Origin: Collinsella sp. AF02-46-1
Lineage (GTDB): Bacteria > Actinomycetota > Coriobacteriia > Coriobacteriales > Coriobacteriaceae
Reading direction: 5' to 3'
Assembly: GCA_934876235.1 (NCBI GenBank)
Contig: CAKXKM010000004.1
Span: 1 to 54,134 of the forward strand
DNA length: 54,134 nucleotides
Shown piece after piece: positions 34,146-45,273 of the stretch. How positions within the stretch are numbered: position 1 is the first letter of the stretch; each line of letters begins with the position of its first letter. The notes beneath the pieces were generated by a model. The model saw only the letters and a list, made by a program, of their open reading frames with translations, ran no database searches and was not told the origin of the DNA. A program made the translations under genes and the position numbers.

Positions 34146-34177
34146 AAATGGTCCCTCCGTCCCCAAGGGATCATTTT
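34146..34177. terminator. Terminator after the second kinase/FHA operon
   Basis: AAATGGTCCCT (34146-34156) and AGGGATCATTT (34166-34176) pair with one G-U, followed by a further T. It is a short, bidirectional-looking terminator 12 bases after the FHA gene. Confidence 0.6.
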
Positions 34178-34249
34178 GCTCCCGGCAGTCACCCGAGGTA
34201 AACCTTTACCGCCCGCCTATATTTGCCGAAATTACACTTGACGGCGGGG

Positions 34250-34536
34250 TACAATAAACCCGCATGCGGATTTCCGTTGCGGGCGCTTCCCATCGCCGGG
34301 GCGTGCCCGGGAGCATCCGGCATGCGGCCTTTGCGGCGCTCGGTCATGTGCAAGACGGGCGGTCGGGTCAGTGGGGCGCATCAGTTGCCCCTCGCCTCGG
34401 CATGTCTTCTCTCCACGCCACGTACCTGCTGCTGAGCCTGCCTGCCAGATGATTGGAAGCAACAGCGTAAATCCCATCACGCCAATATCCCGGCAATCGC
34501 CGGGGCCTGTATACCTATATGAGAGGAGAGGGGTAT
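34250..34536 (+). promoter_or_regulatory. Promoter and long structured leader of nifJ
   Basis: A TACAAT at 34250-34255 is a plausible -10, though no well-spaced -35 is seen (TTGACG at 34238 is too close). Transcription from here would give a leader of about 270 bases. It begins with GCATGCGGAT (34262-34271), which pairs with ATCCGGCATGC (34315-34325) with a one-base bulge and encloses GC-rich helices. GGGGC/GCCCC hairpins and CCCGGC-aatc-GCCGGG (34489-34504) follow. No real coding frame is seen. The leader may be regulatory; no class recognised. Confidence 0.45.
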
Positions 34537-38076
<3,540 letters not shown>

Positions 38077-38086
38077 GTCTCCCACC

Positions 38087-38153
38087 GCAGGATCTGAGGG
38101 CTGACCTTCGCGGACGTCCTCGGACATGAAAGAACCCCCGCTGCGCACTGAAC
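38087..38153. terminator. Left half of the nifJ terminator palindrome, split by an IS
   Basis: Bases 38087-38147 are an imperfect reverse complement of 39608-39668. The inner part, GAAAGAACCCCCGC, would pair with GCGGGGGTTCTTTC on the other side. Without the IS the two halves form one palindrome of about 130 bp, probably the bidirectional nifJ terminator. The last three bases, AAC, are the target duplication. Confidence 0.75.
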
Positions 38154-38199
38154 TGAACTGCCTCCCATTTCTTGGACACAAGAAATGGGAGGCCTTTTT

Positions 38200-38715
38200 A
38201 TGGCTGGAAACGCTTTGTACGACGTCGGAATGAGACTGCGAGCGGCAGAGCTGCACGACGAGGGGCACGGCCGCGCGGCGATCGCGGCCCTTCTCGGGAT
38301 GCCGGAGGAAACCGTGAGAGAATGGCTGTGCACCTACAGGTCTGCTGGTATCGAGGTTCTGGCCATGATGGGAAAGAAGCACACCGCCTATTCGTTCGAG
38401 ACGAAGCTGGCCGCCGTCAGGGCGGTCGTCGACGAGGGCATGACGAAGCCCGAGGCCATGGAGAAGTTCGGGATAGCCTCGCCAAGCCCTTTCAAGAAAT
38501 GGCTGAAGGCGTACAGGGAGGAGGGCCCGGAGGCGCTCAGGCCAAAGCCAAGGGGGAGGCCGAGGGGGTCCGGCTCCCCGTCCGGGGAGACGACGCGCGA
38601 GCAGGAGCTCGAGCGCAGGATCAAGAGGCTCGAGGCGGAGAACGCCTACCTAAAAAAATCGATCGCCCTGAAGGCGGAGAAACGCTCTCGAACGGCGAGA
38701 AGGCCGCGGTCGTGA
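38200..38715 (+). CDS. IS3-family transposase OrfA
   Basis: A 171-residue DNA-binding protein with two HTH-like segments (about 15-45, AAIAALLGMPEETVREWL, and 60-95, KPEAMEKFGIASPSPFKKWL), a basic linker with RPRGRPRG character, and a C-terminal leucine zipper-like helix (LERRIKRLEAENAYLKK). The zipper is followed directly by the A7 slippery run, where a -1 frameshift would produce the OrfAB transposase. Confidence 0.88.
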   Translation: MAGNALYDVGMRLRAAELHDEGHGRAAIAALLGMPEETVREWLCTYRSAGIEVLAMMGKKHTAYSFETKLAAVRAVVDEGMTKPEAMEKFGIASPSPFKKWLKAYREEGPEALRPKPRGRPRGSGSPSGETTREQELERRIKRLEAENAYLKKSIALKAEKRSRTARRPRS

Positions 38716-39563
38716 GCGGGCTTTCAGGGCAATACCCCCTCGCCGACCTGCTCGAGTGCGCCGGCCTGGCGAGGTCGAGCTACTACTACGCGCTGTCGCA
38801 CCCGAAGGCTCCCACCAGGCCCGAGCTCTGGGAGGCCGCCGCCGAGATATTCTCGCGCACCGCCAACGGGTGCGGCCACAGGCAGATCGCCATGTGCCTG
38901 CGCGCCGAGCAGGGCGTGCGCATAGCCGACAAGACGACGCTGAAGATGATGCGCGAGATGGGCATCAGCTGCGGGATCCGCCGCGAGACCGACTACCACA
39001 GGTACAACTCGTACAGGGGCAAGGTCGGAAAGACCTTCGAGAACGTCATCGGCAGGGACTTCGCCGCCGGCGGGCCGTGGGAGAAGATGGGCACCGACGT
39101 CACCGAGTTCAAGCAGCCCTGGGGCAAGGCCTACTTCGCGCCGGTCTACGATTTCGGCAGCAAGGAGATCGTCGCCTGGTCCACGTCGCTGCATCCCAAC
39201 ATGGCCCAGCAGCACGAGCTGCTCGACCAGCTCGTGTCCAAGATGCCCGAGGGCTCCAGGCCGGTCCTGCACTCGGACATGGGCTGGCAGTACCAGCAGG
39301 CCGGGTGGTGCAAGCGGCTGGAGGAGGCCGGCGTGGTGCAGAGCATGTCCCGGAAGGGCAACTGCATCGACAACGGCGCGACGGAGCAGGTGTTCGGCCA
39401 TATGAAGGACGAGTTCTTTCGCGGAAGAAAATGGCCCTGCTTCGAAGACTTCAAGAGGGACCTGGACGAATACATCATCCATTGGAACACGAGAAGGAGG
39501 CAGGTTAAACTGAAGGGACTGACCCCGGAGGAATTCCGGAATCAGTCCCTATGTGCGGCGTAG
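38712..39563 (+). CDS. IS3-family transposase OrfB (DDE catalytic part)
   Basis: The frame is open from before the slippery site. A GTG at 38712 overlapping the orfA stop (GTGA) would give 283 residues, the size usual for IS150 OrfB; frameshifting at 38652-38658 gives the OrfAB fusion. The rve core has the acidic residues in MGTDVTEF, HSDMGWQY and NGATEQVFGHMKDEFF. The end is KGLTPEEFRNQS, typical of the family. Confidence 0.9.
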   Translation: MSGLSGQYPLADLLECAGLARSSYYYALSHPKAPTRPELWEAAAEIFSRTANGCGHRQIAMCLRAEQGVRIADKTTLKMMREMGISCGIRRETDYHRYNSYRGKVGKTFENVIGRDFAAGGPWEKMGTDVTEFKQPWGKAYFAPVYDFGSKEIVAWSTSLHPNMAQQHELLDQLVSKMPEGSRPVLHSDMGWQYQQAGWCKRLEEAGVVQSMSRKGNCIDNGATEQVFGHMKDEFFRGRKWPCFEDFKRDLDEYIIHWNTRRRQVKLKGLTPEEFRNQSLCAA

Positions 39564-39602
39564 GCCGCTTATTAGCCCGTCCAAGAATTGGGGCGCAGTT
39601 CA

Positions 39603-39668
39603 AACTACGTGCGGCGGGGGTTCTTTCGTCCTGCGGAGTGTCCGCGAAGGTTAGCCCTCAGATCCTGC
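39603..39668. terminator. Right half of the nifJ terminator palindrome
   Basis: This is the inverted counterpart of 38087-38153. It contains GCGGGGGTTCTTTC and then TCCGCGAAGGTTAGCCCTCA, matching the left arm with a few differences. It begins with the AAC target duplication. Confidence 0.75.
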
Positions 39669-39738
39669 TACGACTACGTCCTCGGATTGTGGGGCTGAAT
39701 GAAGGACGTGGCTGTGGGGGTGCCTTGTCCCGGTCGCT

Positions 39739-39945
39739 GTTTCGCGGCGTGGCCGCGAAACCACGCGCCACTTTGGGCATGGAGGGCTAGCTGATTGTGG
39801 CCTTCTGCTGCCCCAGTGCTGTTTCGCGCTTTGCGCGAAACATCGCAGCACTTTGGGCATAGTGGGGGAGTTGGTTGTCGCTGCCTTCTATCCCCTTGCT
39901 GTTTCGCGCCTTTGGCGCGAAAGGCGCAGTACTTTGGGCGTGGGG
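39739..39945. repeat. Three tandem hairpin repeats, period 80-82 bp
   Basis: Each unit has a hairpin starting GTTTCGCG or TTTCGCGC (39739, 39821, 39901) and closing with CGCGAAA. It is followed by a GCGC-rich stretch and ACTTTGGGC at 39770, 39850 and 39931. The hairpin loops differ (ggcgtgg, ttt, ttt) while the stems are kept by paired changes. The array fills the gap between the IS and the ATPase gene. The units are unlike the 46-bp family elsewhere in the window. No coding frame is convincing here. Confidence 0.8.
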
Positions 39946-39968
39946 GCTGGCTTGCGGACTCAGATGAC

Positions 39969-41330
39969 CTAGAGAGATATGGGTGCAAACGAGAAATCGT
40001 TGTTGGGGTCGTCCTTTTCCATAAACTCATCGAGACAGAATGTCATATAGATTGGAACGTAAAGGATCTTGCCCTCTTTGCAAAGGTTTTCGTGGCTCAG
40101 CACAACGGCCTCGGGAATTTTGTACTCGCCCACACTCATCAAACGGTCGAGGGCTGCATGTGCTCGAACTTTCTTGCCCGATTTGACTTCGATTGGGACA
40201 ACATGCCCGCGGGCACCTTCGATTACAAAGTCGACTTCACCGACCTCACGCGTTTGGTAGTACCACGTATCTGCTCCGAGGGCAACGAGTTCCTGTGCGA
40301 CCACGTTCTCATAGAGGCTGCCGAGGTTGGGGGTTTTCATGTCAAGGTAGACGGCGCGTGCCGTGCTGCCGGGATACCGCGATGCGAGCATACCTGTATC
40401 GGACTCGTATAGTTTAAAGGCCGTCGTTTTCTCCGTCCTCTTGAGAGGACTTCGTGCCTCCGTCACCTGGGGGACCATCAATCCAACGCCTGCGTTCACC
40501 AGCCATAGGAAATCCTGCTCGTATTTTTGAAGACGAGCTCCCTCGCCTAGAGACGAGACGATAAAGCGATGGGACTCCGCCTCAAGCTGAACGGGAATTT
40601 GCTCGAAAATGGAGCGAACGTTAAACGCTCGAGTCGATGCATATTTAGAGATATCGCTTTTGTACTGATCGACTAGCTGAATTTGAAGCTCACGCGTTCT
40701 CACGAGCGAATAGCCCGAATCGATATAGTTCTGAACGACCTCCGGCATGCCGCCGCAAACGATATAAGCTCTAAAGTTTTTGAGCATCGCCTCATGAATA
40801 AAATTTTCGATGGGACGCCTCTCGACAAGGCAGCTGCGGATGTCTGCAAGCACATTCTCGCTGATGCTGTTTGCCCAACAAAACTCTTCAAAATCCATTG
40901 GCCGCATAACAATGTGCTCGACATACCCCACCGGGAAAGAAGAGATCCCCTTAAACTCAGTCCCAAGCATAGACCCCGAGAAGACATAGCTAAAGCGTCC
41001 GTCCTCGACCAGCGCCTTCATAAGTGTAACGATCTGCGGATACTCCTGAATCTCATCGACGAAGATAAGCGTGTCTCCTTCAACAAGCGGTGCATCCGCA
41101 AGAAGGGCCACACGGTTGATGAAGTCAATGGAGTTCTTAGCGCCAACAAGTACGTCTCTTGCCTCGGCATCGAGTAGCAGATTGACCTCATAATACGAAG
41201 CGTAGTTGCTCTTTCCAAACGCGCGAATTGCATAGCTCTTGCCAATCTGACGCGCACCAGTAACAAGCAACGCTTTATTGGAGTTGTTCTTCCAGCTCAA
41301 AAGCCTGTCAGTGACCTTACGGCGTAGCAT
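39969..41330 (-). CDS. AAA ATPase with DUF4143 nuclease-like C-terminus
   Basis: A 453-residue protein. The AAA_14 part (about 1-190) has Walker A VTGARQIGKSYAIR and Walker B TLIFVDEIQEYP. The C-terminal DUF4143 part (about 200-430) ends with a restriction-endonuclease-like core, VGEVDFVIEG...VPIEVKSGK. Such stand-alone ATPases are widespread in accessory regions and their roles are mostly unknown. The ATG at 41330 is chosen for the GAGGGG upstream; the frame is open further, through the direct repeats. Base use is visibly more A/T-rich than in the neighbouring nifJ and arc genes, suggesting transfer. Confidence 0.88.
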   Translation of the reverse strand: MLRRKVTDRLLSWKNNSNKALLVTGARQIGKSYAIRAFGKSNYASYYEVNLLLDAEARDVLVGAKNSIDFINRVALLADAPLVEGDTLIFVDEIQEYPQIVTLMKALVEDGRFSYVFSGSMLGTEFKGISSFPVGYVEHIVMRPMDFEEFCWANSISENVLADIRSCLVERRPIENFIHEAMLKNFRAYIVCGGMPEVVQNYIDSGYSLVRTRELQIQLVDQYKSDISKYASTRAFNVRSIFEQIPVQLEAESHRFIVSSLGEGARLQKYEQDFLWLVNAGVGLMVPQVTEARSPLKRTEKTTAFKLYESDTGMLASRYPGSTARAVYLDMKTPNLGSLYENVVAQELVALGADTWYYQTREVGEVDFVIEGARGHVVPIEVKSGKKVRAHAALDRLMSVGEYKIPEAVVLSHENLCKEGKILYVPIYMTFCLDEFMEKDDPNNDFSFAPISL

Positions 41331-41344
41331 AAAACCCCTCAATG

Positions 41345-41430
41345 ACAAAAATTGGCAAATAGATTTGCCCCTAATCATACAAAAATTGGCAGATAGGAAT
41401 GACCCAAATCATACAAAAATTGGCAGATAG
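41345..41430. repeat. Three 34-bp direct repeats at the start of the ATPase gene
   Basis: ACAAAAATTGGCAGATAG-type cores begin at 41345, 41379 and 41413, exactly 34 bp apart (about 20 conserved bases plus about 11-14 variable). On the minus strand they read CTATYTGCCAATTTTTGT just ahead of the ATPase ribosome-binding site. The spacing of about three helical turns suits a cooperative binding protein. The copies are too few and the gaps too short for a CRISPR array. Confidence 0.75.
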
Positions 41431-41554
41431 CAAAGATTCGCTTAGGTCCCAGAGCCATCGAGCCGGCGCGGTGCCATGCAAAAAGACTGGGGACGCCGCT
41501 GATGTTCTCGATTGCCTGCGCGCGCAGGAGCGAGAGGGCGTCGACGGCGTTCAT
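41375..41554 (-). pseudogene. Short open frame, possible gene remnant
   Basis: A 59-residue frame, MNAVDALSLLRAQAIENISG onward, reads like protein and is open a little upstream of the ATG without a ribosome-binding site, ending within the direct repeats. It may be the remains of a gene lost by deletion. I see no family match and cannot exclude chance. Confidence 0.25.
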
Positions 41555-41696
41555 GCAGTATCCGACGGTAAAGTTCCATACTGCGAACTCGCAGTCGCTT
41601 GCCGCGGGGTGAAGCGCGATCGGCTATCCCTTATGTTGGATGAAAAGCCCCATGTTTTTGCAGGGGTGCATACTCGTCAAATTAATGTATAGAATC

Positions 41697-41989
41697 GCGT
41701 ATAGTGCGAGTAAGATATTGCGCTGTCCGTTTTGTGTTTAGCAAAGATATAGTTTGCATAATCTGGTCTAATCCCTGCTCTATTTAAATAAAGTTGCACG
41801 TAAATGGCGTAGATATGCCTGAACTGGGCTTCTTTACGCTGAGCGGGTAAAATCGACCGTTCGCCGCTTAGGTATTTTCAAAATGAATAAAATGAGCGAT
41901 AAAGAGAATATAAACCTTAATAAACTCGCGTATCGCACGGACGCGGGTTATTAATGGGTTGTAGGCCTTTTACAGAAAGGATTCCAGCA
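41697..41989 (+). promoter_or_regulatory. A/T-rich upstream region of the first carbamate kinase gene
   Basis: About 290 bases with no supported gene. They are markedly A/T-rich, with runs such as CAAAATGAATAAAATGAGCG (41879-41898) and AATATAAACCTTAATAAAC that could hold ArgR-like or other operator half-sites. No clear -35/-10 pair was settled on. Confidence 0.3.
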
Positions 41990-42952
41990 ATGTCTAAGCC
42001 TCTTGGCAAGCCCGATCGTATTGTCGTCGCCCTCGGCGGCAACGCCCTCGGCAACAACCCCGTCGAGCAGATCGAGGCCGTGAGCAACACCGCCCACGCT
42101 CTCCTCGGCCTCATCGAGCAGGGCAACGAGATCATCATCACCCACGGCAACGGCCCGCAGGTCGGCATGATCCAGAACGCCTTCGCCGCTGCCCACGACG
42201 CCATCGGCACCCCCGAGATGCCGCTGCCCGAGTGCGGCGCCATGTCCCAGGGCTACATCGGCTACCACCTGCAGCAGGGCATCGGCCGCGAGATGCACAA
42301 GCGCTATAAGCGTTGGCACGCCGCCACCGTCGTCACCCAGATCGAGTGCGACCCGGACGATCCCGCGTTCAAGAACCCGACCAAGCCGATCGGCCCCTTC
42401 TACACCGAGGAGCAGGCCAAGGAGTTCATGGCCGAGGATCCCTCCAAGGTCTTCGTCGAGGACTCCGGCCGCGGCTGGCGTCGCGTCGTCGCCTCCCCCG
42501 ATCCCAAGAAGATCGTCGAGGCTGACTCCATCCTCAACCTGCTCGACAACGAGTTCATCGTCATCGCCTGCGGTGGCGGCGGCATCCCCGTCGTCCGCGA
42601 CTACGAGAACAAGGGTTGCTACAAGGGCGTTCCCGCCGTTATCGACAAGGACCTGGGCGGCGAGCTGCTGGCCGAGGACTGCGACGCCGACGTCCTGTTC
42701 CTGCTGACCGCCGTTGAGCATGTCGCCATCAACTTTGGCAAGCCCAACCAGGAGGAGCTCGAGGACCTCACCGCCGACGAGGCCGAGCGCCTGGCCGACG
42801 AGGGCCAGTTCGGCAAGGGTTCCATGGAGCCCAAGGTCCGCGCTGCCATCAAGTTCGCCCGTTCCCGCAAGGGCCGCACCTGCATCATCGGCGCCCTGGA
42901 CAAGGCCGCCGAGACCATGGCCGGCCTCTCCGGTACCCGCATCCACGAGTAG
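41990..42952 (+). CDS. arcC: Carbamate kinase, copy 1
   Basis: Carbamate kinase makes ATP from carbamoyl phosphate and ADP, the last step of the arginine deiminase pathway. It has 320 residues. The N-terminus has IVVALGGNALGNNPVEQ and THGNGPQVGMI, hallmarks of the amino acid kinase fold, and the C-terminal region has FGKGSMEPKVRAAI. AGAAAGGA lies ten bases before the ATG. It stands alone, 7.1 kb from the second copy. From codon 7 onward the DNA appears identical to copy 2; the two proteins differ only at residue 5 (Leu here, Tyr in copy 2). Confidence 0.95.
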   Translation: MSKPLGKPDRIVVALGGNALGNNPVEQIEAVSNTAHALLGLIEQGNEIIITHGNGPQVGMIQNAFAAAHDAIGTPEMPLPECGAMSQGYIGYHLQQGIGREMHKRYKRWHAATVVTQIECDPDDPAFKNPTKPIGPFYTEEQAKEFMAEDPSKVFVEDSGRGWRRVVASPDPKKIVEADSILNLLDNEFIVIACGGGGIPVVRDYENKGCYKGVPAVIDKDLGGELLAEDCDADVLFLLTAVEHVAINFGKPNQEELEDLTADEAERLADEGQFGKGSMEPKVRAAIKFARSRKGRTCIIGALDKAAETMAGLSGTRIHE

Positions 42953-43053
42953 TCCCTACTCCGTTGCCTCTCTCGTGGGCGCCAGGCAAAGCGCCCACAG
43001 ACTAGCCTCTCTTCATGAGCCCCGCAGTCCGCTCCGACTGCGGGGCTTTTGCT
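42008..43053 (+). repeat. 1,046-bp direct repeat, copy 1 (arcC and its terminator)
   Basis: This block matches 49131-50176 at a constant offset of 7,123 bases, with no difference noticed by eye. Identity starts at codon 7 of arcC and stops a few bases after the terminator. The sequences diverge at once on both sides. Confidence 0.9.
43018..43050 (+). terminator. Terminator of arcC copy 1
   Basis: AGCCCCGCAGTC (43018-43029) and GACTGCGGGGCT (43036-43047) form a perfect 12-bp stem followed by TTT. A second hairpin, GTGGGCGC/GCGCCCAC, lies at 42975-42998. Confidence 0.9.
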
Positions 43054-43093
43054 GTTTGAGATGTGTGCAGGGGGTAAACAAGAGCAAATTTGG

Positions 43094-43744
43094 TTAGATG
43101 CTCAGATCATGGGATGCCTGAAACCAGACGATGATTCCCAGAATCCTAATTCGGCGTTTGTCCAGCACGATATCCGGTTCCGCTGTGCGATATGAGTAGG
43201 ATGAGAGCATCACGGTGTTCGTACCGGTGCTATAACGACGTATGACGATTCTTGAATTATCGGCCAAAGCGAGGACGGAGCATCCGTTCCAGGGTTTCAG
43301 GTTTGGATCCACGAGGAGAAGGGATCCAATCGGGTAGCATTTGGACATGGCGGACGTGTCCATTTGAACAAAGAAGCACCCGCGATGTTTCTTGAATACG
43401 GATGAGGGAAGCGCGGTTATTCCGGTTTGTTTAAGTCCCGTTCTGCCTCCATTCTTCAAGATTTTAAATACATCGCAAAGGGAATCAGTAGTAACTTCTT
43501 TGGATTCCCCCTTCCGCCCCTCGTGGTCGAGCTTTGCGGCAAGCCCTGCGGTTTCAGATGTGAGGTCGTCGAGCTGCAGGTTAAATTTCGATACTATCTT
43601 GAGCAACGTTGAGCGGCGGATTGTATAGCGGTCCTTTTCCCAGCGGCATACCGTTTCTTTGGAGACGCCGATGAGTGCCGCGAATTCCTCCTGTGTCAGC
43701 TGGTCGCGCTTGCGAAGCGCCTTTATGTTTTGACCCGTTCCCAT
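43094..43744 (-). CDS. XRE-family regulator with S24/LexA-like C-terminal domain, probably non-cleaving
   Basis: A 216-residue protein beginning MGTGQNIKALRKRDQLTQEE. The HTH (about 8-60) contains LTQEEFAALIGVSKETVCRWE. The C-terminal part (about 120-210) resembles S24 peptidase-fold repressors (CFFVQMDTSAMSKCYPIGS ... SRIVIRRY). In active members the first region has a catalytic Ser before Met and the second a catalytic Lys. Here the aligned positions appear to be Ala (S-A-M) and Ile/Arg, so self-cleavage is unlikely. The start lies one base after the stop of the divergent-type arginine deiminase (TAACATG), so the two are co-translated. It probably regulates the arc locus. Confidence 0.82.
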   Translation of the reverse strand: MGTGQNIKALRKRDQLTQEEFAALIGVSKETVCRWEKDRYTIRRSTLLKIVSKFNLQLDDLTSETAGLAAKLDHEGRKGESKEVTTDSLCDVFKILKNGGRTGLKQTGITALPSSVFKKHRGCFFVQMDTSAMSKCYPIGSLLLVDPNLKPWNGCSVLALADNSRIVIRRYSTGTNTVMLSSYSYRTAEPDIVLDKRRIRILGIIVWFQASHDLSI

Positions 43745-43745
43745 G

Positions 43746-44996
43746 TTATGAAGTGCGGACGAGGGGGAGGCAGAGGCAGTTGGGGCCGCCAAAGCCGTTT
43801 GTCAGCTCAAAGATAGAGATGGGAATAAGGTCAATACCGGCCTGCTCCAGCGCTTTGTTGGTTTCGGCGTTTTCTTCGTATACGCAGACCTTGCCTGGCT
43901 CCAAACAAAGGGTGCTTGTGGCATTGTTGGTCCTTTCGACCTCTGCTGCTCCGGGATTTGAGCCACCGCAAAGGATAAACTGCAACGAACTTGAACCTAG
44001 GGCTAATCGCAACGCTTCTTTCAGTCCGCCTGCGACATGACACGCACGGGTTGTCCCTTCCGATCTGCCCCGCGTAATGCGGTAGACTCGCGCTTGGTCG
44101 AGAAGCTCCCGAGCAACGAGGAATGTCTCGTAGTCAACGCGAGTGAAATATGTGTCGAGATGAATGCAGAGGTCATCGTAGGGGACCTGAATGGCCCATA
44201 CGGACTCAATAGTCGAGTTCTCATCCCACAGCAAGTTATTTGCTAAAGTGTCTATCGCCGCCGGCTCGGTTCGTTGCGAGATCCCAACGGCTATGTTTTC
44301 GCTGTTGAGGTTGTGCAGGTCGCCGCCTTCAATGTGGTAAGTCGATTCATGCTTGAAGAACTGAGGGGTCTCGCGGAAATCTGGGTGATAGGTAAAAATC
44401 GTTTTGTAGGCGATAACCTCACGGTTGCGCTCTGGCCAGTACATGTGGTTGAGCGTAACGCCTTCGCCGATGACGCTCGCCGGATCGCGTGTGAACCACA
44501 TGGTGTTAAGGGGGCTTACGAGAAGATCGTCAGGTGAGTATGCGTCTGCCGTCAGTTTCGTGAGGCTGAACACCTCTTTATCTGTGTTGAAGACCTGGGA
44601 GTAGCGGATGCCGTTGACTGCTGCTTGAGCAAGGGCGCGGGAGCCTTCGATGCGCTCGAGATACTCGCGAATGGCAGACTCGAGCTCAATGCCCCGCGCG
44701 CCGCATTCTGAAATGTAGCTATCGATAAAAGAGCGACGCGCTTGCTCTGTCGCATCAAGGGCTTCGGTAAGAAGGTTTTCAAGATAGAGAATCTCTACCC
44801 CTTCGTGCTCGAGCATCGCCGAGTAAGCATGATGCTCCCTAAGGGCTTTATCAAGATCGAATGAGCTGCTAGACGGACGCAACGTAAAGACCCGATTGAA
44901 CTGCCCGTCGGGGTAGTTGCGCGTTTCGGGGCCGGGACAGTGCAGAAGCACCTTTTTTAGCTTTCCTATTTCATTTTGAACATGCAATGCGGACAT
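43746..44996 (-). CDS. Arginine deiminase family protein, divergent paralogue
   Basis: A 416-residue protein starting MSALHVQNEIGKLKKVLLHC with GAGG four bases upstream of the ATG. Guanidino-group-modifying motifs are kept: FTRDPA, YHIEGGD, HLDT and the catalytic Cys in GGPNCLCLPL. The region that reads EQWNDGSNTL in the second deiminase (46752) is RTNNATSTL here, so substrate or activity could differ. Overall it is clearly more divergent from classic ArcA than its neighbour. It forms a two-gene operon with the XRE/S24-like regulator and is divergent from the transporter gene. Deiminase activity on arginine is likely but not certain. Confidence 0.85.
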   Translation of the reverse strand: MSALHVQNEIGKLKKVLLHCPGPETRNYPDGQFNRVFTLRPSSSSFDLDKALREHHAYSAMLEHEGVEILYLENLLTEALDATEQARRSFIDSYISECGARGIELESAIREYLERIEGSRALAQAAVNGIRYSQVFNTDKEVFSLTKLTADAYSPDDLLVSPLNTMWFTRDPASVIGEGVTLNHMYWPERNREVIAYKTIFTYHPDFRETPQFFKHESTYHIEGGDLHNLNSENIAVGISQRTEPAAIDTLANNLLWDENSTIESVWAIQVPYDDLCIHLDTYFTRVDYETFLVARELLDQARVYRITRGRSEGTTRACHVAGGLKEALRLALGSSSLQFILCGGSNPGAAEVERTNNATSTLCLEPGKVCVYEENAETNKALEQAGIDLIPISIFELTNGFGGPNCLCLPLVRTS

Positions 44997-45106
44997 GTGA
45001 CCTCGCTTTGGCGGTGAGTATTTATTGCTTCCATAGTGGCACATTACGAGTTTGATTAAATTTACATCATATCTGTCACAGGTGAATGGCACGAACCGGC
45101 TTAGTA

Positions 45107-45155
45107 ATTGATGTTAAACATCAATTTAGATAGCAAATTGACAAATTACATCAAT
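45107..45155. promoter_or_regulatory. 19-bp palindrome and half-site between divergent arc operons
   Basis: ATTGATGTT-a-AACATCAAT (45107-45125) is a perfect palindrome. TACATCAAT recurs at 45147-45155, 30 bp from the right arm, and TACATCAT occurs at 45063-45070. TTGACA at 45138-45143 could be a -35 element of the transporter promoter. The sites lie between the regulator/deiminase operon and the transporter operon, so the XRE/S24-like protein or an ArgR-type protein is the likely binder. Confidence 0.6.
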
Positions 45156-45273
45156 CTGAAATCCGTTTACGGGTTGATGCGCTTCGTTGGCGGGCGAAGA
45201 GACGGAAGGGTGTTTTGCGCGATGACACAATGGCTTTGCCGGCAACGAAAAACCCCTGAATTAAGGAGGAGAG

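Larger units (their letters stand above)
38154..39602 (+). mobile_element. IS3-family (IS150-type) insertion sequence, apparently intact
   Basis: A 1,449-bp element. The 24-bp terminal inverted repeats are 38154-38177 and 39579-39602, both reading TGAACTGC...TTCTTGGAC from the outside with a few mismatches. Three-base direct repeats AAC flank it (38151-38153, 39603-39605), as expected for IS150-like elements. It carries orfA and orfB in -1 frame relation with an A7 slippery run at 38652-38658. Both frames are open and the DDE residues are present, so it may be active. It sits in the loop of the nifJ terminator palindrome. Confidence 0.9.

Noticed and set aside
34223..34452. Small open frames in the nifJ leader
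   Set aside because: No ribosome-binding site, composition like the GC-rich helices, and they overlap paired segments.
41345..41430. 34-bp period direct repeats as a CRISPR array
   Set aside because: Gaps of about 11-14 bp are too short for spacers and only three copies exist.
41399..41692. Plus-strand 97-residue frame before arcC copy 1
   Set aside because: It begins inside the direct repeats with no ribosome-binding site; the opposite strand reads more like protein.
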